DNA of 64,000 bases, taken from the NCBI GenBank assembly GCA_036346225.1, contig JARFIW010000658.1:1860001-1924000 (forward strand), given 5' to 3'. The notes under the pieces are model-generated. The model made no database searches. It had not been told where the DNA came from and was given only the letters and a program-made list of their open reading frames with translations. Shown here one piece after another: positions 12,201 to 23,384 of this stretch (position 1 is the stretch's first letter; each line of letters starts with the position of its first letter). This stretch comes from Platerodrilus igneus (taxonomy: Eukaryota; Arthropoda; Insecta; Coleoptera; Lycidae). Position numbers and translations under genes: made by a program.

Positions 12201-12599
12201 TTAGGTTAGATTGGTTTAAGTGTGAGAGACAATAATATAAATATTGGCTGCAACTATTGCAAAGACTTTATATTAACCAATGACTTAGCGTGTATTGTTT
12301 CACACAAAAACAAAGATCCAATATTTACCAATGGACTGTAACAATAAATCAAGTCCGCACTTTTTAACTATCCTACAAAAATCCTTTCCAAATGTTCACA
12401 CAATACTAAAAATTGCATAGGCATATTACCACATACACTTAAATAAAATAGCGTTCTCTTAAGAGACTCAAAAACGTGGAAAACACATTTTCCTGTGGAC
12501 ATCTTTCAAAGTGTTACTGCCATATGGACTCGTCGATCTGGGAGCATTTGTGAAAGATCCCTTCAAAATCCGTTGAGTCTTCTCTAATACCTCTCTATT
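12201..12599. other. Intron 4, nothing recognised
   Basis: No repeats or coding segments identified. Confidence 0.45.
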
Positions 12600-12604
12600 T
12601 AACA

Positions 12605-12898
12605 TTACATTTGCTTTTCCAATGCTCCACCCGAATGTACTACATTGGGCAGAAAGCGAGGTTCTTTATCTGGAAAATGTTGAATTTTGCCAAACCTTTG
12701 CTGTTCTAAGCAAGGTCGGGATCTTTGTGCATGACAACATGCATATAGGACCTCCATTTTACCCCTCATCCCAACGAGGGTGGTGTACTTTTGTGAAAAA
12801 TGCTAACGTACCATTTTTCAAGTGGACCGTGTCGGGATTCGAACCCGTGACCTTGGGCATAGTAGTCACACGCATACCAACTATGCCACGCAGCTCCC
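12605..12898 (-). mobile_element. tRNA-derived SINE
   Basis: On the minus strand the 5' end (12898 down to about 12824) is tRNA-like, with an A box TGGCATAGTTGG (plus 12877-12888) and a B box GGTTCGAATCC (plus 12835-12845), the internal RNA polymerase III promoter. The acceptor arms do not pair, so this is not a functional tRNA gene. The body (12823-12605) contains a block that recurs without the head at 35741-35849. Head plus shared body plus dispersal fits a SINE. The chance ORF on the plus strand (12622-13047) is a shadow. Confidence 0.75.
12824..12898 (-). promoter_or_regulatory. Internal Pol III promoter (A and B boxes) of the SINE
   Basis: A box and B box are about 30 bp apart, normal for a tRNA-type promoter. 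Whether it still drives transcription cannot be told from sequence. Confidence 0.6.
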
Positions 12899-13589
12899 TC
12901 TATTTAACAGCAATCCCGATTGCTACAACAAACATAAGACCACAAGCGGCCTTGTTGCAAATCTGCAACAATAAAGCATTATCGCGCTGGGAAAATACAT
13001 ACAGTTGTCACTTACTAGGTTTCTTTCAATACTACACGTATTTATGAAATTGTACCATTAAATGAAGAAAATAAATGAAATGTAATTCAACAAACAAGTA
13101 GGTATCCGTAAGTTGCTCCTGTCAAAAAAATGGGACAATAGGGATTTCTGTATACAATAGATAGTCGAATGAAATTGTGCTATGTTTATTACAGCAGATT
13201 TGATGAACAGTAGTTTGTGGTAAGTTCGGATGCATCGTATGAGTTCGGACATTCACATGGCACGAAAAAAATCACGCGATCATAAGCACGTGTCTTACTG
13301 GATATGCATTTTAAATTTAGGATAACAATATGCAATCCCACAAGTTGCCTCAGTTTGACTTACACTGCCGTAATATGCTATAATTTTCAAAATTCCAATG
13401 ATATTCGAAAACATTGCCTGGGGGAAAACATAATTATAGAGTGATAAGTCATTTCCTATTTACCATGTCTTGGCTAGTAACTGATACCAAAAATTTTATT
13501 ATTTTGATAATTTGGCGATTTATTTTAGGTAAAACAATGAAAATAGGGGATGAGTGCGAACAAAATGCCATGCACATACTAGCACACCT

Positions 13590-13884
13590 TATGTGCTAAG
13601 CAAAAGTGCAATTACTTACAAAAAATTTAGAAAAGGCCGTTAGAGGTGTGAAAATGTCAATAAGTAAAGATGCAGAACATTATGATGTTGCAAAATCTAC
13701 ATTGGCAGATAAAGTTGTGGGCAAGCACATGAAACGGTCGGACATACAAAGTTGAGCAAAAAGGAAAAGGAGGAAATAAAAAATTGAATATTGAATGCTG
13801 CAAATTAGGGCTTCTCTATAACTAGAATGGGCATCCGTGAAATGAATTATAATATTTTTGGTTTTATGAGATAAAACCAATCTT
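13590..13884 (+). pseudogene. pogo-like transposase, N-terminal DNA-binding part
   Basis: In broken frames it reads MSISKDAEHYDVAKSTLADK, then a stretch equivalent to EEIKNWILNAAN and TRMGIREMNYNIFGF. This is the helix-turn-helix order of CENP-B/pogo-type transposases: a psq-like helix-turn-helix followed by the second domain. Stops and frameshifts (around 13755, 13815 and 13872) kill it. The reading is lost at about 13885 where the LINE begins. Confidence 0.7.
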
Positions 13885-14763
13885 TAAGAGAAGTTTTTAC
13901 AGAACCAAAAAATTTGATAGCCTTTACTTTATAAATGGAAATTTGCTCTGCTCTGTAAACTCTGTAAAAGATTTGAGCATAATACTAGATAACAAACTTG
14001 ATTATAATGATCATATAAACTATATTTCCCTTAAAGCCTCCAAAATATTAGGTTTTGTTCTCAGATATGGTGTCAAACTTTCTATACAAGCTTTAAAACG
14101 AGTGTATATGTCATTGGTTGTTTCTACTCTAGAGTATGCATCGTTGATCTGGTCCCCTATGTATAAGATACACATATATACATTAGAAAGAATTCACAAT
14201 AAATTTTTACGAAACTGTGCTATAATTATAAGCTAAAGGGTACTTATTGATAATCACAATTATTCTTAATATCTTAAATTTACAAACGCTTAAAACTCGT
14301 TGAAAGTGTAGCGACTTTGTTTTTGTGTATAAACTTCTAATTGGGAAAATTGACTGTTTACAACTTATCGAGAAAATTCACTTTAATGTTCCTAATAGCA
14401 TAATTAGTTCCTAAATTGCATAACCTAATTGCCTAATTGCATAACCATAATTTATTTAGTATTCCTTTTAATTCTACAAATTATGGCCGGCACATACCTT
14501 TAGACAGATCTTGAAATTTATTTAATAAGTTAAAAGTAGACCCTTTCTGTCTTTCATTAATTAAATCTAAAAAATGTATTCGCACGGTAGAATTAGAAAT
14601 GTATTTGTTATGTTATAGGACATGTATAGTTGAACGTTAGTCACTAGTTACACCATTGATTTTGAGCTACTTTAGTTTTTAATACTTGTTATACGTTTTG
14701 GAAGAAAATGTTGTTTTTATAATGGGGATTTCTGGTAAATAAATAAATAAAAAAAATTAAAAA
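13885..14763 (+). mobile_element. LINE fragment nested in the pogo-like transposase
   Basis: Encodes the end of a LINE RT and its C-terminal domain: VNSVKDLSIILDNKLDYNDH at about 13958-14017, then VSTLEYASLIWSP and ERIHNKFLRN to 14236, with decayed sequence after. It ends in a TAAATAAATAAATAAAA-type tail at 14737-14763. The transposase reading resumes immediately after the tail, which dates the LINE insertion as later than the transposon. Confidence 0.8.
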
Positions 14764-15566
14764 TATAGAAAGATGTCAGGCAGAGGTCAACAAAGGCACA
14801 ATTTCTAAGTATTTTGAAAATCTGACACAAACTTTAGAACAGCAGAAAATATAATTAATTGTGACGAATCAAATGTGACGGACGATTCTAGAAAAATAAA
14901 AATAATTTTCGAGCGGATCAAAAGAAATATGTTATTAGAATTCAAAATCCTTCAAAAAGCAGCACCTCTATTATGATGGCCGTTACTGCAACAGGCATCC
15001 TTCTCCCCTTAGATGTTATCTATCGTGCTGTGCATATCTACCCAACTTGGATAGAAGGGGACACAGAAGGTACCAAATATAACAGAATCCACAGTGGGTA
15101 TTTGAACCACATGAGTTTTGAAACTGGTTTATTTTTGCAATAACTTTGTCGATTAGAAGGGAAAAAAGTATTAATTGGTGAGCATTTGTCCAGACATTTA
15201 TCGTTCCACATAATTTCTCAATGCGAAGAAAATTATATTAATTTCATTTTACTACCACCAAATTCGATGTACTTGACAGATGTTTCAGTTTTTGGCCCCC
15301 ATGAAAAAACATTGGCGGGCATCATTAACACATTGGAAACAAAAAACAACGGTGTTTTGTCAAAATCTGGATTTCCCCGAGAGATAAAAACCCCAGACTC
15401 TTTAAGCCCAAACTTGAAAAAAAATGTTAAAACAGGTTTTAAAGCCTGTGGAATTTGTTCATTGAATGCAGATGTGGTTTTGAATAACCTGCCTCATTCA
15501 CAGACTGTCGAACAAAATCCCAATCAAAGTTGGACACGATGTTTTACAGAATATTTAAAGGATTGA
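14764..15566 (+). pseudogene. pogo-like transposase, DDE catalytic part
   Basis: Degenerate catalytic domain. A NCDES-like first block is readable near 14860 with frame changes. SSTSIMMAVTATGILLP follows near 14960, then YPTWIEG and a KGKKVLIGEHLSRHLSFH block near 15160-15210. The open frame 15186-15566 carries FILLPPNSMYL and ends with FKACGICSLNADVVL. In related transposases the second block reads G-D-N-L and the third L-T-Q-P-L-D; here they read G-E-H-L and L-T-D-V-S-V, so at least one catalytic acid is lost. Not functional. Confidence 0.75.
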
Positions 15567-16290
15567 AGATGATCGAAATCTAACGATAAAGATGAAAATA
15601 TGGGAAAAGAAGAAATACACGAAAGTGAAAAATATCGATACTTTGTGGGACACATAGTTTGAGTTGTCGATGATGAAGACGATCAATATTTAGCAAAATA
15701 TTTAAAACAAAAAACAAAAGACTGTATTTTATATTTCCAGATGTGTTAGACAAAGGGTTGTTTTTAAAAAAAGGTATTTTACAAAAACCACTTTCCAATT
15801 AATATCATTATTGAATAGTTTATTAATATTATTTTGTTTGGTTTGTTTTAAGAAAAAGTTTGTTTTTATCTTTTTTACATATCATCGGTTTTAAAATTAT
15901 TTTTCTTGTTTTTATTTTTTCAAATCACTATTTTTGTTAATATTTAAAATAATAATAAAGGTTTTAAGTTAATGTGCCACCTATTTTTCATTATACTGCC
16001 CCTCCTTTTTACATAAATTATTTTTCTGCTAATATAATTTTTATAATTTTTAATGTCCGAACTCACCTCTACACCAAGTCATGTTCGATTTATAGTGTAA
16101 GTATACGCACGTTCAAACTCACTCCATCTATAGGGGTGAGTTCGAATAGTTTTTAATAAAAAAATTGCAAACAAAAAAAGAACTAGGAGTTTCATAGCAG
16201 AAGATCCAGAAAATTTATATTATTTTTTTGGCACTTTGGGTAGATGTAATTTGAAAAAAATAAACACAATATGTCCGAACTGACCCCAGA

Positions 16291-17514
16291 TGATGATATC
16301 GCAACAAAAGGAAACACCTACAGCATTTTAGTCATAGAGTAATGTACACGTACTGGTATTGTTGTATAATTATAGTATAGTAAATACTTTTAGTGCATGC
16401 TGACATGGGCCGGTGCAGTTCGTAAATGCGTGATCGGTCGAATTAAAGCACGGTCTACTTATAGTGCGTGATATGCTGCGATTGAGCATTCTACTGGTTC
16501 GATGGGTATGTTAATTTCATATTTACATCTTAAAATATAAATACATCGCTCTTTTAAATTGGATTATAAAAAATAGACCATTTCGACATACTTTGCTTTA
16601 TTTTTTGATTTTCTCAGTTTTCCCGACTGGCCCCATTTATTACATTTCTCCATTACAACTGAGATTTTTATTCGTATTCTTGTCAAACAACTAACTACCA
16701 ACTTTAAGCTGCATTAGTTAACTTATAAAATATATTTATATTTTTCTACAAACATTTGATAAGTTTTCTGTCAACTTTACTGCATAAAAACTGACAGATA
16801 TATTAATTAAAGGCTAGATGCACAGCAGTGAAAATAATTCAATTTTTAAAAAAAATTGCTGTTTTAATTTTGACAGTTGTTAAGTGGTTGAAAATGATAT
16901 AGTTTAATCTAACACCAGATTGGTAACTTCATTAGATAAAAACGAACTTTATTTAAACTAAGTCAATACTGAAATAAATAAAATTTAGAAATCCCATTTA
17001 TACGATTTGTACGAGATCTAAAATTGCCTCTACTTGTATTTACAGTTTGCAGCATGTTCCTGAGAGTGATAACATTTTATACTATGATATTCGTTCCGGA
17101 GAACTTGTTGTTATTTTATTTTAAAATGACAAGATACAAACTCGGAACTGTATTACTGGCTATGAACTTTTAACAATATTATAAATTAAGCAACAGAATA
17201 AATGATACACGATTTAAAGATTTCTACCAATAGCAAATATCAAACCGTTCATCCGATTTCAAGGAGCAGATGGGACTTGGATCAAGAACGTTTATAACTT
17301 CGATAATATTACAACCATTTTGTGTCAACAATACAGAAAACTAAAAACCTTTTATGAAAAACAATAATGCATAGAAGTGAAATAACAGCATTCTTATTGT
17401 TAATCTATTTTATAATGTGCCAGGTGATACAAAATGCTGAAAACGAAGTGATAATATTTAGAGATCATAAAAGTACTGTTTATTACACTATACAACAATA
17501 AAATGTGCACTTAC
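16291..17514. other. Intron 4, nothing recognised
   Basis: AT-rich sequence up to the exon 4 donor (GTAAGT on the minus strand, plus 17509-17514). Confidence 0.5.
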
Positions 17515-17692
17515 CTATAAGTTTATTGTAAATTGGAACATAAAGGTTAGCCGCTCTTCCTGCAGCTAGTAACACAAAACACAGTACAACGCGTAGCTGT
17601 AAACAAAAATCGTTTCTAGGCCATAAAAATGGTCCCAATGTTTTAACTTTATGCCAAAAGTTACTCCAGGTGGACCGATTTTCATTTTCACC
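17515..17692 (-). CDS. ABCB6: ABCB6-like transporter, exon 4
   Basis: Minus-strand exon ending at a GTAAGT donor. It reads GENENRSTWSNFWHKVKTLG, then FLWPRNDFCLQLRV, and VPIYNKLI at its end. In ABCB6 proteins this is the STW..F..K...L..(F/Y)LWP junction between the N-terminal extension (TMD0/linker) and the first core ABC transmembrane helix, where the segment ending in VPI(Y/F) lies. The exon ends one base into a valine codon completed by exon 5. Two acceptor AGs fit the same frame: one gives a start at 17692 (used here), the other at 17707 and would add five codons (R-T-N-F-K). No stops. Confidence 0.93.
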
Positions 17693-18122
17693 CTTAAAAT
17701 TTGTTCGCTACTATTAGAGGTGATTTATACATATAGTCTGTGTTCATGATACACTAATAGTAATGTCAAAATATTTAAGTGTCAAACGGTTAATAAATCA
17801 GTAAAATAAAAATTATAGTTTACCTTAAAATTGAATTTTAATTCTAGTTTGCCAATACAAACTTCAGTTAAAGTTTTAGCTACTGCAATATACCTTCCTT
17901 TCTGATTAAGTGACATACTAATTTTTGAAGTAAATATAAAATTGACACTGCCAAATTTTGACAATTCTAATAAAAGCGATGTAATGAAGTAAATGGCTAA
18001 TATCCTACAAGACTAACCAAAATTAACATTTGTATAAAATTTATATATAGTATGCTTGAATAAAGCCGATTTAAAACACAATCCCAAAGCAAACAGAAAA
18101 CAAATTAAATAACAATATATAC

Positions 18123-18276
18123 CTGGTTATTTAAATAAATATTGCTGGCAGAAGAATTTAAACTAAAATATTCATCATTCTGCATAATTCCAGGTGCCTT
18201 TAAACCTAACAAAAATATTAAAAGGCAAGATATGTAACGTAGTACAAACAAAGACATTTCTATTTCATCTGCAGTA
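18123..18276 (-). CDS. ABCB6: ABCB6-like transporter, exon 3
   Basis: Minus-strand exon of 154 nt between a TATTTTAG acceptor and a GTATAT donor. The first base completes the Asp codon begun in exon 2 (GA+T); it ends in phase 0 at N-N-Q. The peptide TADEIEMSLFVLRYISCLLI continues into LLGLKAPGIM. This matches the last helix of the N-terminal membrane region of ABCB6, where vertebrate proteins have a similar F-S-L-W-V-L-R-Y...L-G-L-W-A-P-G pattern. It contains one hydrophobic segment of about 20 residues followed by a polar linker. Intact. Confidence 0.94.
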
Positions 18277-18323
18277 CTAAAATACAATATTTAACAAATG
18301 GCAAAATTACATTGTGTACTTAC

Positions 18324-18523
18324 TCTTTTAGTTTAAACCACCATTGTTTCTGACCTAAATTTAAAAATGCTAAGTTTTCTGAAATAAATACAAATGTCCA
18401 AAATGTTAATAAAATTAATCCATGTCCACGACTAGGTACAGATGGAAGTAAGTATTTTCTCTCCACATTTAAAATTACCAGTGAGAATGGATATGCTACT
18501 GTAGTTAAGACCAACGACAGTAT
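18324..18523 (-). CDS. ABCB6: ABCB6-like transporter, exon 2
   Basis: Minus-strand exon of 200 nt between a TTTGTTTCAG acceptor and a GTAAGT donor; intron 2 that follows is only 47 bp. It starts in phase 0 at ILSLVLTTVAYPFSLVILNV, continues with a basic loop (ERKYLLPSVPSRGHG) and then ILLTFWTFVFISENLAFLNL. The arrangement helix - R-G-H - helix - S/A-E-N-L-A is a strong signature of the ABCB6/HMT-1 N-terminal TMD0, a membrane module absent from most half transporters and linked to trafficking to endolysosomes. No stops or frameshifts, consistent with a live gene. Confidence 0.95.
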
Positions 18524-18809
18524 CTGAAACAAATGTTCGAAATAAAATTTGATCTTGAAGTTATCTAAATATATCAGAGTGATATATGCATCGATTGTAT
18601 CACGATACTAAAAATAACGTTAGTCAAAGGTGCCCATTGATTCTAAAATATCTACCTGAGCTCAGTATTCTGAATCTACTTGAGTTAAATAATTTTTAAT
18701 TCTTGAAATTTGATAAGATTTTTGGTAAATTTTCTTATTATAATTAGTGCCCATGTTTTTTTATTTTTACAAAAGAACACACTTTTCACAAATATTATAA
18801 ACTCTATTA

Positions 18810-18923
18810 ACTATCAAACCCGCCAGGTTCAAATGATGTTGAGTGCAATTAGTGATCGTAATGATAATCTATCATAAATAGGTCAAGATATTGGACCCTA
18901 TATTAACACAACAAAACAGTAGT
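18810..18923 (+). mobile_element. Possible 5' piece of a LINE remnant split by the BEL element
   Basis: Reading across the BEL/Pao insertion gives faint LINE RT-like sequence (QVQMMLSAISD, then INTTK) that would continue at 25501-25840, where the match is clearer (DSTKYLGVIV). Weak on its own. Confidence 0.35.
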
Positions 18924-19297
18924 TGTTAATGAAAATGTTAATTTGCATTTACAATCACATAAAGGAAATGATAATTTAAAGGAATATATCACCTACCTTT
19001 CACTGGTTGTAGTGGTTGATTGTATTTGCACTGCTATCAGATAATTATGGACTGTATGTATAATGTTCACTAATTGTTGCTAATTACTGATGCTCGATGC
19101 ACCGAACTAAATCACGAACCAAAGCCAAGCGAGAACGAAGTTGAATTGTCGTCCACTCGTACATTACCAACCCTTTTATGTCGTTGCACTAAAGGTAGGG
19201 ATAATGGAGGGTTCTAACTGGGGAATAGTTTAAGGACTTAAATTAATTGTCATTGGCATAATACAATTGCAAACAAAATTCTTATAAAGCCTTAACA
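18924..19297 (-). repeat. 3' LTR of the BEL/Pao element (374 bp)
   Basis: Begins TGTTAATG and ends CCTTAACA on the plus strand; identical to the other LTR except for one missing G in a G-run (GGAGGGTTC against GGAGGGGTTC). Confidence 0.93.
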
Positions 19298-19313
19298 TAC
19301 CGCCCACCAAAAT
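19298..19313 (-). promoter_or_regulatory. Polypurine tract of the BEL/Pao element
   Basis: On the minus strand a purine-rich GGTGGGCGGTA-like run lies directly before the 3' LTR, the position of the primer for plus-strand DNA synthesis. Confidence 0.65.
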
Positions 19314-19389
19314 AAGTATTAGGAACTTATTTTCTAAGTGTGTCTAAACGAACAAAAAAAATATATATACCGTAAATTTAAAAGTTAAC

Positions 19390-20348
19390 TTACCCTAATA
19401 TACTAACTATAATACTAAGTTGCCTCTGAAATGGGAGAGGGCACAATTTTACCACGGGCCTTTTAAATAGTCCCTGGGATGTTGCCACGGTAGCCACACG
19501 ACAAACATTGTCCTTTCCATAATGCAACGTATGTATACGTCCCATTTTCCACTGTAATGGAGACACTTGAGTATCTTTAATCAACACCAACGTTCCCACC
19601 ATTAACGAATAATTAGCAGAAAACCATTTGGTTTTCTGTTGAAGTGTGTGAGGTACTCCAAATGCCACCGTTTCCAAAATGATTGCTGAATACGTTGAAC
19701 CAGTTGCCAACGATTTAAGGAAGATAGTTTCAGATCTAAGACATTAGGGTCGGGAATGACAGACACTGGTTCTACGTTCAGAAAATGACCAGGACTTAAG
19801 AATGAAAAATCAGTGGGATCGTTACTCATTGGACATAAAGGTCTGGAGTTTAAGATGGCTTCAATTTGAACTAGAATGGTGTTAAATTCTTCGTACGAGA
19901 GAATTTGTTCGCCTACCACCTTCTTGAGATGGGACTTTACAGATTTTATCCCAGCTTCCCACATTCCCCAAAGTGAGGAGCCGACGGAGGATTAAAACAA
20001 AGTGAATACCTTCCGTTTCAGATGACTGCTTCATATATTCGATTAGTTCCCGAGATGCTCCGATAAAATTTGTTCCACAGTCACTATGAATTTGCAAGCA
20101 TTTACCTCTCGTGCTACAAACCGCCGTAAAGCTGCAATAAAGGCCTCTTTAGATAGGTTTGATGCCAACTCCAGATGTATCGCTTTTGTACTAAGACAAA
20201 CAAATAAACAAACATAGGCTTTCAATGATTTGGCACCTCTAATACGATTCATGGTGATAGAAAAGGGTCCACCGTAGTCTACCCCAGTATGTAGAAACGC
20301 TTTACCGGCAGTAAGTCTAGCGGGGGCAAGTCGCCCATAGGAGGGCAT
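19390..20348 (-). pseudogene. BEL/Pao integrase (frameshifted)
   Basis: Four overlapping minus-strand open pieces together carry an integrase core of the Pao type. GVDYGGPFSI (first catalytic Asp) is near 20285, LSTKAIHLELASNLS near 20180, DCGTNFIGASRELI (second Asp) near 20080, and MWEAGIKSVKSHL (catalytic Glu) near 19955. A C-terminal tail with LGPGHFL-like and GTLVLIKDTQVSPLQWKMGR sequences ends at 19390. All three catalytic acids are visible, but at least three frame changes separate them. Integrase inserts the cDNA into the host chromosome and makes the 5-bp duplication seen here. Confidence 0.87.
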
Positions 20349-20589
20349 AGCGAAATAGGTTTTGACGAAAACATCGAATACAAGAGTTTAGGCACTGTTG
20401 AATAGCCCTTTTGCAGACAGAATCCAAAAATTTTGTACTAACAAAAATGAGTAGTTCTAAGTCCAGGGTGTAAATATTTCGTATGGCAATCTCGAATAAT
20501 GAGCTCTGTCACCCGGTGTGACCGAGGAAGTAGCAAAGGAAATTTTGTATCATAAGATACGTCTGCATTTCGCAACCGGCCGCCCACCC

Positions 20590-22487
20590 TTAACAACCCA
20601 TCACTGTCAAGGAAAGGACTGAGAGGTCGAAGTTGTTTATTACTAAGTTTTCCTTTCGAATGATATCAATGTCCTGACTGAAAACTTGTTCTTGAACCCG
20701 TTTTATTAATAAATGAAGTGCATACTGTTCGGGGGAGACCAATAATTGTTCTAAGTTTCGAATATCCAAATTTGCACGAACTTTCAAGTTACGAATGAAC
20801 TGACAAATATATACCAGAATCCTGCATATTTTTCGCAAATCTGAAAATTGATTTACCATCGAGTCTACGAAATTATCTGCAACGTGTATGTTAAGGGATA
20901 AAGTTCTTTTTTCAATGTGCATCTGAGTGTGATCTGCAAGAGTTGGTTCCATATGAGCAGGCCAATTCTCTTTAGGTAATAGTAACCATGGTGGAGCCGT
21001 CCACCACAAAGGATGATTAACAAGCTCAGCAGCTAATAATCCTCTTGATGCACAGTCAGCAGGATTATCCTGTGATTTAATATGATGCCACGATGATGGA
21101 GCCACTCGTTCTTGGATATGCGAGACACGATTGCTAATAAAGGTCTTCCAATTATACGACGAAGATCGAATCCATGCTAATGCTACTGTGGAATCTGACC
21201 ACGCAAATGTATCGTCCAATACTAAATTATCTCTATACGTATTTTGCACATACTCGACCAAGTTCGACAACAACACTGCACCACACAATTCTAATCGAGG
21301 TAATGATATACGATTGGTTGGTGCGACCTTAGATTTGGCACAGACCAATGATACTTGGATGTTCCCTTTCTCATCGACACAGCGGAGATAAACTGCTGCT
21401 GCATATCCAGCTTCCAATGCATCACAAAATGCATGAATTTGTACAGTTTGATGGTTATCGCAAAGAATCCGTCGAGGAATTTCAATTTTCAATAACTCGG
21501 GTAATTGTTGAAGATACAGATTCCATTTTAAAACAATTTGTTGGGAGGAGTTCATCCCAACCAATTCCTAATATCCATACAGATTGAATCAAATGTTTTG
21601 CGAAGAAGACCAATGGTGATAATAACCCCAGAGGATCAAAGATCCTTGCAATTTCGAAACCATATTCCTTTTGGTACAAGGCCGATCAACGATATTAAGA
21701 TTGTAAAACAGCATATCACTCAATGGTTGCCATTGCAGTCCTAAAATTTTTGAGAAGTATTGTTTACCTCTTCAAACAAAATGTTTGCTGATACCGAACG
21801 GAATCAGGTAAATGGCCAATGACACTTGGCACGTTGCTATTCCACTTTCGCAACATAAAACCACCTGATTGGCAAATTTGGTTTAATTCATACACGAGTC
21901 GTTTGCCATCCTCTATCGAATCACACCCTGTAATCAAATCATCCACGTACGTATCCGACGCTAAAATCTTGGAAGCAATAGGAAAACGTAACGATTGACT
22001 TTTTGCAAGTTCTTGAATTACACGCATGGCTAGAAATGGTGATGATGTGATGCCGTATGTAACAGTGTTTAGCTGATAATCGATAACAGACTCCGAGGAT
22101 TTAAATCTCCAAACTATACGTTGATAGTCTCGATGGCTAGTAGAAATAAGAATCTGTCTATACATTTGCTTAATGTCCGCAGTTAAAACTACAGAATGTA
22201 AACGAAAGTGTAATAACAACTCCATGATATCTTTTTGAAGAGGGGCCTGCGAGTAAATGATCATTTAAAGACCCTCCACTTTGAGCGCTGGCTGAAGCAT
22301 CAAATACGACACGAAGTTTTGTAGTTGTACTGTCTGGTTTGAACACGGCGTGATGTGGTATGTAATATACCGGCGATAATGTAGACGATCGAGTTGAATC
22401 CGATACAATACGAGACATGTGACCACTATCGATATAATTCTGCATAAATTCTCTGTACGAATTATACAGTTGAGGATTTATTTCCAA
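20590..22487 (-). pseudogene. BEL/Pao reverse transcriptase and RNase H (frameshifted)
   Basis: RT starts with LRVVFDASASAQSGGSLNDH near 22300 and continues with ADIKQMYRQILIS near 22170 and TYVDDLITGCDS (the Y-V-D-D active site) near 21945. Pieces at 21764-22264, 21482-21679 and 20590-21564 follow in shifting frames. RNase H motifs are HAFCDALEAGYAAAVYLR near 21430, FAWSDSTVALAWI near 21200 and SQDNPADCASRGL near 21075, all typical of Pao-type polymerases. Catalytic residues are intact; only the frame is broken, by small indels. Confidence 0.9.
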
Positions 22488-22518
22488 ACGGCGTTCTAGT
22501 GAAAGAAATCTTCAAGTG

Positions 22519-23384
22519 CTATTTCCGAGAGCCAGCAAATAGCGGTTCAGGACCATTGAAAGGTAACAAAACAATAAAACGACCGGTGTCATCCTGCTTG
22601 TGAGTGTCCACAAAATGCCTTTCACAAATTTCCGCATGAGGAGATAATTTGTTAGAATCTGGAATATTTTCCAGTTCCCAAAATCGAGTAATGTTAGCAT
22701 CTTCTACAAGTGCAGCTAATGATATACGAGATGTAACAGAAGAAAGAACCTTCCTGTTAATATCCACCCAAAGGTAGTGTGAATTGCCACGGGTTCTTCT
22801 AGTGACCCAATGCGAGTTGCGTTTAATAAAACACGCGCGAACAAATCTGCACCTAACAATAAATCGATATGGCTAGGTTTGTCGAAGTCCGAATCTGCTA
22901 AATCTAATCCAACTATGTGAGGCCAACTATTTGGTGAGATCCTTGATGAAGGAAGGGTTCCACAAATGTCTGGTAAAACAAAACAATCAATACTGTACTC
23001 TGGAACAGTTTTACCTTGAGGACTAATTTTACACGATACTTGTCCATACGCATGAGAAGCAGATAGACCTAAGCCTTCAACCTTCATTGAAATATTCGAT
23101 TTTCTTAAACCTAAGCGTCGACAACACTTATCAGTCATGAAATTTTCCATTGATGCACTATCTACAAGTGCTCTTACTGTCTGAACTTTACCAAACCCAT
23201 CTGTAATTGAAATTCTTGCGGTGCCTAATAACGTCATTGTGTTGGACGATCTAGATGATAACAACGTACTTGTAGTAGTGTTGCAGGTGGGTTCGGGAAG
23301 TTGATCTGTTGCCTGAGTGATTGCAGGTTTCTGTGCAACTGTAGGGTTTTCAAAGTGCAATAAAGTATGATGACCCTTGCACAC
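22519..23384 (-). pseudogene. BEL/Pao aspartic protease region (frameshifted)
   Basis: Minus-strand open piece with RALVDSASMENFMTDKCCRR (protease-like domain, DUF1758 type, with a D-S-A in place of the more common D-S-G) at about 23190. It continues through IVGLDLADSDF and LLGADLFARVLL to GWILTGRF near 22730, the conserved order in BEL/Pao polyproteins. The next piece (22519-22767) gives the RFWELENIPD linker to the RT. Frame changes lie at about 23380 (in the zinc-knuckle junction) and about 22740. Confidence 0.85.

Larger units (their letters stand above)
13203..16290 (+). mobile_element. pogo-like DNA transposon, degenerate, with nested LINE
   Basis: Transposase pieces in order lie at 13560-13880 and 14764-15566, split by a LINE. 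Short GTTCGGAC / GTCCGAAC motifs cluster near both ends (about 13209, 13240; 16053 and 16271, the last reading GTCCGAACTGACCCC). They may be terminal or subterminal inverted repeats, and I used them to set approximate borders. The target TA duplication could not be fixed. Family identity is well supported by the protein; the borders are inference. Confidence 0.65.

Noticed and set aside
12824..12898. A tRNA gene on the minus strand
   Set aside because: A and B boxes are good but the acceptor arms do not pair and a SINE body follows.
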